Source: Novosphingobium sp. ST904 (GTDB lineage: Bacteria > Pseudomonadota > Alphaproteobacteria > Sphingomonadales > Sphingomonadaceae). Taken from it: a DNA stretch of 64,000 bases. Shown one piece after another: positions 35,466 through 43,960 of the stretch. The stretch is from NCBI RefSeq assembly GCF_001298105.1, contig NZ_LGJH01000166.1, positions 186,001-250,000 of the forward strand. Reading direction: 5' to 3'. Numbering within the stretch: the first letter of the stretch is position 1; the number at the start of each line of letters is the position of its first letter. Below the pieces are notes generated by a model. The model was not told the DNA's origin. It saw nothing but the letters and a program-made list of their open reading frames with translations, and searched no databases. A program made the translations under genes and the position numbers.

Positions 35466-36314
35466 ATGGCTCGGGGGCAACAGGGAAAGCGAACAGGGTC
35501 CGTGACAGCGCATCGCATCGTCTTCGCCAACGAAAAGGGCGGCACCGGCAAGTCAACGACGGCCGTTCACGTGGCCATCGCGCTGGCCTATCAGGGCGCC
35601 AGGGTCGCCGCGATCGACCTCGATCCGCGCCAGCGCACGCTCTATCGCTACCTTGAAAATCGCGTGGAAACCGAGCGCCGCCGCGAGATCGCGCTGCCGG
35701 GCGCCCGCTTCTCCGTCTACGATGGCGACGATATCGACGAGCTGGACGAGCTCTCCGAAGCCATTGCCGAAGGTTACGACTTCCTGATCTTCGACACGCC
35801 GGGCCGTGACGACCAGTTCGCCCGCCATGTCGCGGCGACGGCGGACACGCTCGTCACGCCGCTGAACGACAGTTTCATCGACTTCGACCTGATCGGCCAG
35901 GTGGAGAGCGAATCCTTCAAGGTGAAGAAGCTCTCCTTCTATGCGGAGCTCATGTGGGAAACCCGCAAGAAGCGCGGCCTGAAGACCATCAACGAGGGCC
36001 GCCGGGAGCTGGACTGGGTGGTGGTGCGCAACCGTGTCCAGCACGTCGAGGCGAAGAACATGCGCCGTCTCGAAGGCGCGCTGCTGGAACTGTCCAAGCG
36101 CGTGGGCTTCCGTATTTCCAACGGGCTGTCCGAGCGCGTCATCTTCCGCGAGCTGTTCCCTTCGGGCCTGACCCTGCTCGACAAGGGGCACCTTGGCGAA
36201 CTCGGCACCAGTCATCTGGTCGCCCGGCAGGAACTGCGCCAGCTCGTGGCCGGCCTGAACCTGCCGATGCCGGCGAACCGCGAGCCGGACCTCGAACTCG
36301 CCGCCGACGAATGA
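35466..36314 (+). CDS. mipZ: Division-plane positioning ATPase MipZ
   Basis: A 282-residue ParA/MinD-superfamily ATPase. The deviant Walker A FANEKGGTGKSTTAVHVAIA is near residue 20, followed by AIDLDPRQRTLYRYLENR, FLIFDTPGRDDQFARH (Walker B region) and VVVRNRVQHVEAKNM. These features and the absence of a MinD-type amphipathic tail point to MipZ, which in alphaproteobacteria forms gradients from the poles and blocks FtsZ assembly away from midcell. I kept the ATG at 35466; a GTG at 35502 directly before AHRIVFANEKGG is equally plausible. Its stop overlaps the next start (ATGA at 36311). Confidence 0.93.
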   Translation: MARGQQGKRTGSVTAHRIVFANEKGGTGKSTTAVHVAIALAYQGARVAAIDLDPRQRTLYRYLENRVETERRREIALPGARFSVYDGDDIDELDELSEAIAEGYDFLIFDTPGRDDQFARHVAATADTLVTPLNDSFIDFDLIGQVESESFKVKKLSFYAELMWETRKKRGLKTINEGRRELDWVVVRNRVQHVEAKNMRRLEGALLELSKRVGFRISNGLSERVIFRELFPSGLTLLDKGHLGELGTSHLVARQELRQLVAGLNLPMPANREPDLELAADE

Positions 36315-36607
36315 AACTTCTCTGGCTCATCGCGCTTGGCTGCATCGCCTGGCGGCTCATCAAGGGGCGCTGGCCCTGGCAGGGCAAGTCGCTGCCCGGC
36401 CCGTCTTTCGCCGATGTCCACGCCAATGCACAGGCACGCGCCCTGCTGGGCGTGGCAGAAGGGGCGGGGCGCCGCGAGATTCTCGATGCGCATCGCCGCG
36501 TCGTCACCCAGGTCCATCCCGACAAGGGCGGATCGAACGAGAAGGTCCATGAGGCGAACGCGGCCCGCGATCTCCTTCTGGCAAGGCTGGGCGACGCGCA
36601 GGGCTGA
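36311..36607 (+). CDS. Membrane-anchored DnaJ-domain protein
   Basis: A 98-residue protein with an N-terminal hydrophobic helix (LLWLIALGCIAWRLI) and then a short J-domain. ARALLGVAEGAGRREILDAH is followed by the HPD tripeptide in VVTQVHPDKGGSNEKVHEAN, which stimulates Hsp70/DnaK ATPase activity. Alphaproteobacterial proteins of this compact form resemble the Tim14/Pam18-like DnaJ family. It overlaps mipZ by four bases and is three bases from the phosphomutase gene, so the three are probably co-transcribed. Its DnaK-related role is not shown by sequence. Confidence 0.85.
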   Translation: MKLLWLIALGCIAWRLIKGRWPWQGKSLPGPSFADVHANAQARALLGVAEGAGRREILDAHRRVVTQVHPDKGGSNEKVHEANAARDLLLARLGDAQG

Positions 36608-36609
36608 GC

Positions 36610-38007
36610 ATGAGCCACAGGTTCGATCCCACGATCCTGCGTGAATACGACATTCGCGGTGTGGTCGGCCGTTACCTTGGACCGGCGGACGCCCGCGCGA
36701 TCGGGCGCGGCTTTGCAACGATCCTGCGCCGCGGCGGAGGCCGAAAGGTTGCCGTAGGTTATGACGGGCGGCTCAGTTCGCCGATGCTGGAAGCGGCTCT
36801 TGTCGAAGGGTTGACGGCCAGCGGCGTGGACGTGGTGCGCATCGGCCTGGGGCCGACGCCGATGCTCTATTACGCGGAGGCCTCAGCCGAAGATGTACAG
36901 GGCGGCATTCAGATAACTGGCAGCCACAATCCCGCCGATCACAATGGCTTCAAGATGGTAATGGGAGGAAGCCCGTTCTTCGGCGCGGATATCCTCCGCC
37001 TTGGGGCCATGGCGGCGGCCGGTGAGTGGGACGAAGGCGCCGGGCGCGTTGAAGTCCGCGATGTGTTCGAACCCTATGTCAGCCGGATCGTCGAGGGGAT
37101 CGCCGGAATCGCGACCACCGACTTGCGGGGTTTGCGGATCGGCTGGGATGCCGGAAACGGGGCCGCCGGGCCCGCGCTGGAAATGCTGACTTCGCGTTTG
37201 CCTGGCGAGCACCATCTGCTTTTCACCCAAGTCGATGGGAATTTTCCCAACCATCACCCGGATCCGACCGAGGAAAGCAACCTCGCAGATCTGAAGGCGC
37301 TCGTCGCTGCCAAGAACCTCGATTTCGGAGTGGCTTTTGATGGCGACGCGGACCGGATCGGCGTTGTCGACGGGCTGGGCCGGGTGATCTGGGGAGACCA
37401 GTTGCTTGGCATATTTGCCGAGGATCTGCTTCAGCGGATGCCGGGTGCCACCGTGATCGCCGACGTCAAGGCCTCGGGCGCGCTGTTCGGCGCCATTGCG
37501 CGCCACGGAGGAAAGCCGCTCATGTGGAAGAGCGGGCATTCCCACATGAAGTCCAAAATGAAGGAAATCGGCGCGCCGCTCGCGGGGGAGACGAGTGCCC
37601 ATGTCTTCTTCGCCGACGACTTCTACGGCTTCGACGATGCGCTTTATGCCGCCGTGCGGCTGATGGCGGCCACGGTTCGTCTGGGGCGGTCTGTCACCGC
37701 GCTCAGGGGCGCAATGCCGGAAATGCTCAACACGCCTGAACTGCGGTTCCAGGTGGACGAGAGCCGCAAGTTCGCCGCGATCGCGGAAGTGCGCGAGCGT
37801 CTGGCCGGGGCCGGTGCGCAGTTCGTGGATATCGACGGTGTGCGCGTTACCACGCCGGACGGCTGGTGGCTGCTCAGGGCATCCAATACGCAGGACGTGC
37901 TGGTCGCCCGGGCCGAGAGCGATACGGCGGCCGGACTGACCCGCCTGATCGCCGAAGTGGATGCCCAGCTTGCGGCTTCGGGGCTGCGGCGCGGGTTTAC
38001 AGGCTAG
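36610..38007 (+). CDS. Phosphomannomutase/phosphoglucomutase
   Basis: A 465-residue alpha-D-phosphohexomutase that interconverts hexose 6- and 1-phosphates, feeding GDP-mannose or UDP-glucose and envelope polysaccharides. Seen motifs are REYDIRGVVGRYL, GYDGRLSSPMLE, the phosphoserine loop ITGSHNPADHNGFKM (about residue 100), the metal loop FDGDADRIGVVDG (about residue 240), the sugar-binding GETSAHVFFAD and the C-terminal phosphate-binding LRASNTQDVLVAR. The AlgC/ManB-type dual-specificity class is likely. It lies three bases after the DnaJ-domain gene and overlaps the convergent MgtC/DUF4010 gene by four bases. Confidence 0.93.
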   Translation: MSHRFDPTILREYDIRGVVGRYLGPADARAIGRGFATILRRGGGRKVAVGYDGRLSSPMLEAALVEGLTASGVDVVRIGLGPTPMLYYAEASAEDVQGGIQITGSHNPADHNGFKMVMGGSPFFGADILRLGAMAAAGEWDEGAGRVEVRDVFEPYVSRIVEGIAGIATTDLRGLRIGWDAGNGAAGPALEMLTSRLPGEHHLLFTQVDGNFPNHHPDPTEESNLADLKALVAAKNLDFGVAFDGDADRIGVVDGLGRVIWGDQLLGIFAEDLLQRMPGATVIADVKASGALFGAIARHGGKPLMWKSGHSHMKSKMKEIGAPLAGETSAHVFFADDFYGFDDALYAAVRLMAATVRLGRSVTALRGAMPEMLNTPELRFQVDESRKFAAIAEVRERLAGAGAQFVDIDGVRVTTPDGWWLLRASNTQDVLVARAESDTAAGLTRLIAEVDAQLAASGLRRGFTG

Positions 38008-39274
38008 CGCAGGAGCAGCCAGGCCAGGCCGACCGCGATGGCGCTGGCGATCAGGGGAATGATGCCTTGCCGGCCTTTCTCCCAACCCGCGACGCTGGCG
38101 ACCACGCCGCCCTTGAACAGCGTGTTCAGCGCCACCGGCACGGCCAGGACGAGACCGGCGGTTCGCGCATCCAGCGTCCTTCCGGCGAGGCCGCCCATGG
38201 TGATGATCGCGGAATCGACGTCCACCGTGCCGGAGATCGCAAGGACCAGCGCAAGGCCCCGGTCTCCGAAGTTCTGGAGCACCCAGAGCGAGGCCACGGT
38301 CAGCACCATGACAAGTCCCGTCAGCATGAGTGCGGGACCGATGTCAAACGGATTGCGGATCTCATTTCATGACTGGTGTCGCCTGCTTCCACGAAGCGGG
38401 TGCGATGCAGGTGGAATGCCGCGCAGCCGAGGCTGACGACGAGGCCCGGGGCTATGAGTTTGGCGAGCATCGGCAGGGCGGCCGGTGCCAGCAATCCCGC
38501 CAGCACCATGACGCGCAGGAACATCACGACCGAGGAAACCGAAATCGCGGCGGCCAGGACCGGCGCCGGGATCGTGTCTTCCTTCAGGCGATTGGCGATC
38601 GAGGCGGTGACGGCCGTGGAGGAAACCAGTGCGCCTGCCGCCGCGGTGGCGATGATGCCGCGCGCCGCGCCGACGATCCGCGTGGCGAAGTAGCCCGCGA
38701 AGGAGAAGCCGGACACGAACACGACGATCAGCCAGAGCTTGCGGGGGTTCCAGGCATCGAACGGCCCGAAGTTCCGGTCCGGCAGCAACGGCAGGATGAC
38801 GAGCGCGATGAGCGCGAAGCGGGCGATCGAGAGCACCTCGCGCTGGCTCAGGCGATCGATCCAGCCATGGAGCTGTTCCCGCATGGCGAGCAGCAGGACC
38901 ATGACGACCGCGATCGCGGTGCCGATCAGGCGCTCTCCCATGCCCACGAGCAGCCCGCTCACCAGGGTGAGCAGGGCCACCACGCCCGAGGTTCCGCTCA
39001 CGCGGTCGTTGACGCGGGCATCGCGGACGTAGCCGGCGATCACCAGCGCGGCGGCGGCAGCGATGAGCACGGTGGCAGGGCCGGGGGCATCGGCGAACAT
39101 CACGCCCGCCACGCCTCCCGCCAGGGCAAGCAGGGCAAAAGTGCGAATGCCGGCGAAGCGCGTGCCGTCCGCCTGTTCGCGGGTCGCCCAGCCGCGCTGC
39201 AGGCCCACCAGCAGGCCGAGGGCAAGGCTGACGGCAAGGGCGATCAGGTGGCTGAAGTCCTGTCCGGTCGGCAT
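38004..39274 (-). CDS. MgtC/DUF4010-family membrane protein, frameshifted near 38365
   Basis: A polytopic protein with an N-terminal MgtC-like half (HLIALAVSLALGLLVGLQRG, TFALLALAGGVAGVMF) and a C-terminal DUF4010 half. From the ATG at 39274, preceded on its strand by AAGGAG, the frame is good to AGDTSHE but then reads SAIRLTSVPHSC and stops. The expected continuation (IRNPFDIGPALMLTGLVMVL to AVGLAWLLLR) sits in the next frame down to 38004. Adding one base near 38363-38367 gives about 423 residues, the usual family length. Function of DUF4010 proteins is unknown; MgtC homologues relate to magnesium stress. Confidence 0.83.
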
Positions 39275-39441
39275 CGGCGCGCGATCTCCTTGCGAGGGAT
39301 GGGAATTCATCGGCCAAGCCCGCCCGGCGCGCAAGAAGATTGGACCTGCAACCTCGATGCGGGCTCGGGCTTTCCTCTTGGGCGCCGATATGCTCCACCT
39401 CGGATGATGTTCCAGACCGTGTTCTCCTCGAGACCGAAATC

Positions 39442-41916
39442 GTGACCGGCGGACCGCCGGTGCCTGTGGAGATAGCGGAGTGGTTCTCTGCGCGCGGCTG
39501 GCGGGTGCGTCGCCACCAGATGGAGATGCTGGGAGCCTCGGACCGGGGGAATCATGCATTGCTCGTCGCCGATACCGGCGCGGGCAAGACGCTGGCGGGC
39601 TTCTTGCCGACCCTCTCGGCGTTCTGCCCCTCGCGGCTGGGCGGTGCCAGGGCGCCGGATGGGCTGCACACGCTCTACGTCTCGCCGCTGAAGGCCCTTG
39701 CCCATGACGTGCAGCGCAACCTGCTCACGCCGGTGGAGGAGATGGGCCTGCCTATCCGCATCGAGACGCGCAGCGGCGATACGCCCTCGGACCGCAAGGC
39801 CCGCCAGCGGGCGCGGCCGCCGCATGTTCTGCTCACCACCCCGGAGTCGCTCTCGCTCCTGCTGAGCTATCCGGAGGCGCCGGAGCTGTTCGCCGGGCTC
39901 AAGCGCGTCGTCATTGATGAAATCCATGCCTTTGCCACGGGCAAACGGGGAGACCTGCTGGCATTGGCATTGTCCCGGCTTCAGGCGCTGTCGCCGGAAC
40001 TGCAACGGGCCGGGCTGTCGGCGACGCTCGCCGATCCCGATGCCTTTCGCGGTTGGCTGGCACCATGGGGCGATATCGACGGGGTCGAACTCGTGGAGGG
40101 GGAGGAAGGGGCCGATCCCGACGTCTCGATCCTGCTGCCGCAGGAGGAGCGCATCCCATGGAGCGGTCACGCGGCAACCTGGGCGGTGCCGCAACTCATC
40201 GAACAGATCAAGGCGCATCGCACCACGCTGATCTTCACCAACACCCGCTTTCTCGCGGAGTACATATTCCAGGAAATCTGGAACGCGAACGAGGACAATC
40301 TGCCGATCGGAATCCACCACGGCTCGCTCTCGAAGGAGGCACGTCGCAAGGTGGAAGGCGCGATGGCGGAAGGGCGCCTCAGGGCCCTTGTCTGTACCGC
40401 CAGCCTCGATCTAGGTGTCGATTGGGGTGATATAGATCTCGTGGTGCAGATGGGTGCGCCAAAGGGCTCCTCGCGCCTGCTGCAACGCATCGGACGCGCC
40501 AATCACCGGCTGGACCAACCGAGCAAGGCGTTGCTGGTGCCGGGCAACCGCTTCGAATTCCTGGAGGCTTTCGCGGCCCGGGAGGCGGTTCAGGAGGGCC
40601 AGCGCGACGGTGAGGGCTTCCGCCCCGGTGGGCTCGACGTGCTCGCGCAGCACGTCATGGCCATCGCATGTTCCGGCCCTTTCCGGGAGGAAGACCTGCT
40701 GCGGGAAGTGCGCTCCTCGCTCGCTTACGCATGGGTGGACGAGGCCATCTTCGCAAGGGTGCTCGATTTCGTGGCGACCGGTGGATATGCCTTGCGATCC
40801 TACGACCGGTTCCGCCGTATCGTGCGGGAGAAGGATGGCACTTCAGGCTGGCGCTGGAGGCTCACCCATCCCGAACATGCCGCGCGGCATCGGCTCAATG
40901 CCGGGATTATCGTCGATGCGGAGATGCTGGATGTTCGGTTCCGCAACGGCCGTTCGCTGGGACGGGTGGAGGAAGGATTCGGTGCCAGCCTGAAGCCCGG
41001 CGATACCTTCCGTTTTGCGGGAATGGACCTCGAGGTGGAAGCCCTCCGCGATCTGGAACTGATCGTACGGGCCGCCCGGCGTTCGGCGACCATTCCCAGC
41101 TACATGGGGCAGCGGATGCCGATCTCCACGCATCTCGCTGATCGGGTACGCGCCATGCTTTCCGACCAGGCAGGATGGGCACGGTTCCCGGATGATGTCC
41201 GCGAATGGCTGGAGGTGCAGGGCTGGCGTTCCCACCTGCCGGCGCCGGGCCGGCTGCTGGTGGAGAGCTTTCCGCATCGGGGCCACGCCTACACGACCTA
41301 TTACACGTTCGAAGGCTGGCCGGCGAACCAGTCGCTGGGAATGCTCATAACCCGGCGCATGGAAGACCGGGGGCTGGGCCCGCTCGGCTTCGTCGCCACG
41401 GACTATGCGCTGGTCGTCTGGGGGCTCAAGGCCGTGGACGACCCGGCGGCGCTGCTGTCGCCCGACATCCTCACGCATGAATTCGTCGACTGGGTACAGC
41501 AATCCTACCTGTTGCGCCGCGCCTTTCGCGAAGTGGCCGTCATATCGGGCCTCGTCGAACGGCAGCAGCCCGGGAAGCGCAAGTCCGGCCGGCAGGTCAC
41601 GTTCTCGACCGATCTCATTTACGACGTACTTCGCAAGTACGAGCCGGATCACCTGCTGATCGAGGCTGCCTGGGCCGATGCGCGCGCCCGCATGACGGAC
41701 GAGGCCCGCGTGGTGGATGTTCTGGACCGGGCCGCGCGTGAAATCGATCACGTCCACCTCGATCGGATCAGCCCGCTTTCGGTGCCGGCGCTGTCCATGA
41801 TCGGGCGCGAATCGCTCCCCTCGGGCTCGGCTGACGAAGACCTGCTGGTGGAGGCGGAAAGCCTTGCTTCGCTGGCCATGAGAATGGATCCCGTGGCCCT
41901 GCCGGAGGAAGAGTAG
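39442..41916 (+). CDS. Lhr-like, ligase-associated DEAD/DEAH-box helicase
   Basis: An 824-residue superfamily 2 helicase. Helicase motifs in order are ADTGAGKTLAGFLPTL (I), YVSPLKALAHD (Ia), TTPESLSLLLS (Ib), VIDEIHAF (II, DEIH), LSATLADP (III), FTNTRFLAEYIFQ (IV), ASLDLGVDWGDIDL (V) and LLQRIGRANHRLD (VI). A winged-helix and Lhr-type C-terminal domain follows. This is the 'ligase-associated DNA damage response' class, usually neighbouring an ATP-dependent DNA ligase and a beta-CASP exonuclease, neither of which is visible here. The GTG at 39442 matches where the family starts; an ATG at 39340 is in frame but adds unrelated residues. Confidence 0.9.
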   Translation: MTGGPPVPVEIAEWFSARGWRVRRHQMEMLGASDRGNHALLVADTGAGKTLAGFLPTLSAFCPSRLGGARAPDGLHTLYVSPLKALAHDVQRNLLTPVEEMGLPIRIETRSGDTPSDRKARQRARPPHVLLTTPESLSLLLSYPEAPELFAGLKRVVIDEIHAFATGKRGDLLALALSRLQALSPELQRAGLSATLADPDAFRGWLAPWGDIDGVELVEGEEGADPDVSILLPQEERIPWSGHAATWAVPQLIEQIKAHRTTLIFTNTRFLAEYIFQEIWNANEDNLPIGIHHGSLSKEARRKVEGAMAEGRLRALVCTASLDLGVDWGDIDLVVQMGAPKGSSRLLQRIGRANHRLDQPSKALLVPGNRFEFLEAFAAREAVQEGQRDGEGFRPGGLDVLAQHVMAIACSGPFREEDLLREVRSSLAYAWVDEAIFARVLDFVATGGYALRSYDRFRRIVREKDGTSGWRWRLTHPEHAARHRLNAGIIVDAEMLDVRFRNGRSLGRVEEGFGASLKPGDTFRFAGMDLEVEALRDLELIVRAARRSATIPSYMGQRMPISTHLADRVRAMLSDQAGWARFPDDVREWLEVQGWRSHLPAPGRLLVESFPHRGHAYTTYYTFEGWPANQSLGMLITRRMEDRGLGPLGFVATDYALVVWGLKAVDDPAALLSPDILTHEFVDWVQQSYLLRRAFREVAVISGLVERQQPGKRKSGRQVTFSTDLIYDVLRKYEPDHLLIEAAWADARARMTDEARVVDVLDRAAREIDHVHLDRISPLSVPALSMIGRESLPSGSADEDLLVEAESLASLAMRMDPVALPEEE

Positions 41917-41948
41917 AGCCCAACCCTGGAAGCTTTCGGGCAGCAAAA

Positions 41949-41972
41949 AAGGGGCGGATTGCTCCGCCCCTT
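41949..41972 (-). terminator. Intrinsic terminator of the tonB-exbBDD operon
   Basis: AAGGGGCGGA (41949-41958) and TCCGCCCCTT (41963-41972) form a perfect 10-bp stem with a TTGC loop. On the minus strand it is followed by TTTTTT, 35 bases past the last exbD stop. It may also act on the helicase transcript, though no U-run follows in that direction. Confidence 0.9.
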
Positions 41973-42007
41973 CATTGGTCCTTGAGAGACCGGTTCCGCT
42001 AGTCGGC

Positions 42008-42442
42008 TTACTTGCCGAAGTCGCGGAACTGTTCGTTGCCCACGAAGCCGAACTTCGTGACTTCCGCAGCCTTGATGACCTGCAGCACGGAGGCCGAGAG
42101 TTCATAGCTGGCTTGCGGCTCCGGCTGGTACTGCAGCTCGGGTTCGACCGGGTAGCTGAGCGACTGCTTGAGCAGCTTGGCCAGACCCGGACCGTCAACC
42201 TGTGTGCCGTTCCAGAGGATCTTGTCATCCGCGGTGAGCACGACCTTGTTACGGATCGGGTCGACCGGCGGAGGATTGTTGTCCGGAGGAGTCGCGACCG
42301 GGAGATCGATATCGATCGAGTGGGTCGCAACCGGGATGGTGATGATGAACATGATGAGGAGCACGAGCATGACGTCGATAAGCGGCGTCGTGTTCATGTC
42401 CATCATCGGCGAGCCATCATCGCTACCGCCTGACATTGCCAT
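42008..42442 (-). CDS. exbD: ExbD/TolR-family biopolymer transport protein (second copy)
   Basis: A 144-residue inner-membrane protein with one N-terminal helix. The start PMMDMNTTPLIDVMLVLLIM holds the proton-translocating Asp in the helix (LIDVMLVLL), and a periplasmic domain follows (RNKVVLTADDKILWNGTQVD). ExbD works with ExbB to energise TonB using the proton motive force. This copy is the last gene of tonB-exbB-exbD-exbD and is shorter than its neighbour. The Pro-rich PPDNNPPPVDP linker and the ending GNEQFRDFGK are distinctive. Confidence 0.93.
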   Translation of the reverse strand: MAMSGGSDDGSPMMDMNTTPLIDVMLVLLIMFIITIPVATHSIDIDLPVATPPDNNPPPVDPIRNKVVLTADDKILWNGTQVDGPGLAKLLKQSLSYPVEPELQYQPEPQASYELSASVLQVIKAAEVTKFGFVGNEQFRDFGK

Positions 42443-42471
42443 GGAAAGTTACTCCTGTTCCTGCCTGAACG

Positions 42472-43005
42472 TCAGCCGTTCGGATCAACCGGGTTGGTGA
42501 TGAAACCAACCGTCGGATAACCCGAGATCTGGACGTTGTAGATCGCACCGGCAACGCAGCGCCACGGGGCGTTGACGTCACCGCGAATGTGGACCTGCGG
42601 CACGAGATCGGGGTTGGCCTGAAGGGCCTGCGGGCCACCTTCGCGCTTCACGATCGCATCGAGACGCTTGAAGGCCTGGTCGCGCAGTTCCTGCGAGGTC
42701 ACCGGCGTGATGTTGTTGAAGTAGACGCGGCATTCGCCGTTGCGCGAAGCACCGGCATAACCGGGTTCACCCGCAGCCTTGCCGGCATCGTCGGTGGTCG
42801 AAACGGTGAGGAGAAGGTTTTCGACCTTGTCCTTCGATTCGACAGCCTCGATGATCGGAATGCGCAGCTTTTCGATCGTCTGGATCGCAACCGGAACCGC
42901 GATCAGGAAGATGATCAAGAGCACCAACATGACGTCGACGAGCGGCGTAGTGTTGATTTCGGACATCGGTTTTTCGGCACCGCCTCCGCCCGTGGATATC
43001 GCCAT
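42472..43005 (-). CDS. exbD: ExbD/TolR-family biopolymer transport protein (first copy)
   Basis: A 177-residue ExbD-like protein with the same start logic (KPMSEINTTPLVDVMLVLLI, membrane Asp in LVDVMLVLL) but a larger periplasmic domain. That domain includes an insert with one Cys (NGECRVYFNNITPVTS) and a second Cys near APWRCVAGA, possibly disulfide-linked. Two non-identical ExbD subunits in one operon are common in sphingomonads and xanthomonads, where they may support different receptors. It follows exbB after a 113-base gap that holds two hairpins. Confidence 0.93.
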   Translation of the reverse strand: MAISTGGGGAEKPMSEINTTPLVDVMLVLLIIFLIAVPVAIQTIEKLRIPIIEAVESKDKVENLLLTVSTTDDAGKAAGEPGYAGASRNGECRVYFNNITPVTSQELRDQAFKRLDAIVKREGGPQALQANPDLVPQVHIRGDVNAPWRCVAGAIYNVQISGYPTVGFITNPVDPNG

Positions 43006-43037
43006 AGTCTTATCCTAATCCTTGCGTTGCCTTGGGG

Positions 43038-43110
43038 AGGCGACGGACGCGCATGCAACGCACCGTCGCCTGGCCCCTTGGACGCGCGGCCGCTTGTGCG
43101 GCGCGCGTCC
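43038..43110 (-). promoter_or_regulatory. Two consecutive hairpins between exbB and exbD
   Basis: AGGCGACGG (43038-43046) pairs perfectly with CCGTCGCCT (43063-43071). Next to it GGACGCGCGGCCGC (43080-43093) pairs with GCGGCGCGCGTCC (43098-43110) with one bulged base. No U-run follows either on the minus strand. They may stabilise the exbB message or set the ExbB:ExbD ratio. Confidence 0.55.
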
Positions 43111-43118
43111 CGTGCTGC

Positions 43119-43892
43119 TTACGGCTTGGCCGGGGCAGCGGCGGGCTTGGCCGGAGCGGCGGCGGGCTTCGCCGGAGCAGCAGCAACGAGGGGCTTCACG
43201 GCGCCACGCGAGTTGATGTTCGCGAGAACGTCGCTCGAGAAGCCGGTCAGCAGTTCTGCAATGCGCTTGTTGCGGCTCTGCAGGTAGTTGTAGGCCAGAA
43301 CGGCGGGAACGGCGACGATCAGGCCGAGTGCGGTCATGATCAGCGATTCACCGACGGGGCCGGCAACCTTGTCGATCGAAGCCGAACCGGCGATGCCGAT
43401 GGCGATCAGGGCGCGGTAGATGCCGACGACGGTACCGAACAGACCGATGAACGGTGCGGTTGCGCCGACGGTGGCGAGGAACGGCAGGCCCTGTGCAAGG
43501 CGAGCGTTGATCGAAGCTTCCGAACGCGCGAGCGAAGCTTGCATCCAGTCATGGGCTTCGAGCGAATCGGTCATCTTGGCGTGCTGGTCTTCAGCGGCGA
43601 TGCCGTCGTCGACGAGCTGGCGCCATGCGCTGTTCTTCTCGAGCTTGGCTGCGCCTTCGCGAAGGGTCGGGGCCTTCCAGAAGGTGGTGCGCACTGCGTT
43701 GAACTGGCGCATGATCTTGGCCTGCTCGAACCACTTGGTGAACAGGATGTAGAACGAACCGAACGACATGATGCCCATGATGATGACGGTGGCATACGAG
43801 ATGAAACCACCGGCCTGAAGGGCTTCCATGAAACCGAACTTGTTCTGCGGCGCGGCATCGCCCGCGGCGGCAAGGATATCAACGATAAGCAT
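43119..43892 (-). CDS. exbB: TonB-system proton channel ExbB with APAKP-repeat tail
   Basis: A 257-residue MotA/TolQ/ExbB-family protein. Three helices are visible: ISYATVIIMGIMSFGSFYIL, then LPFLATVGATAPFIGLFGTVVGIY and LIMTALGLIVAVPAVLAYNYL, the last two lining the proton path. Between helices 1 and 2 there is a long cytoplasmic loop. The C-terminus is unusual: three direct copies of an AAAPAKP-like heptapeptide end the protein. It is the second gene of tonB-exbB-exbD-exbD and would assemble with the two ExbD proteins in the inner membrane. Confidence 0.95.
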   Translation of the reverse strand: MLIVDILAAAGDAAPQNKFGFMEALQAGGFISYATVIIMGIMSFGSFYILFTKWFEQAKIMRQFNAVRTTFWKAPTLREGAAKLEKNSAWRQLVDDGIAAEDQHAKMTDSLEAHDWMQASLARSEASINARLAQGLPFLATVGATAPFIGLFGTVVGIYRALIAIGIAGSASIDKVAGPVGESLIMTALGLIVAVPAVLAYNYLQSRNKRIAELLTGFSSDVLANINSRGAVKPLVAAAPAKPAAAPAKPAAAPAKP

Positions 43893-43960
43893 GCGATTTA
43901 CCTCTCAAGAAGAATGCAGGGACCGATCCGGGCGCGGGTGTGGGCCCGACCAGTCAGAAG

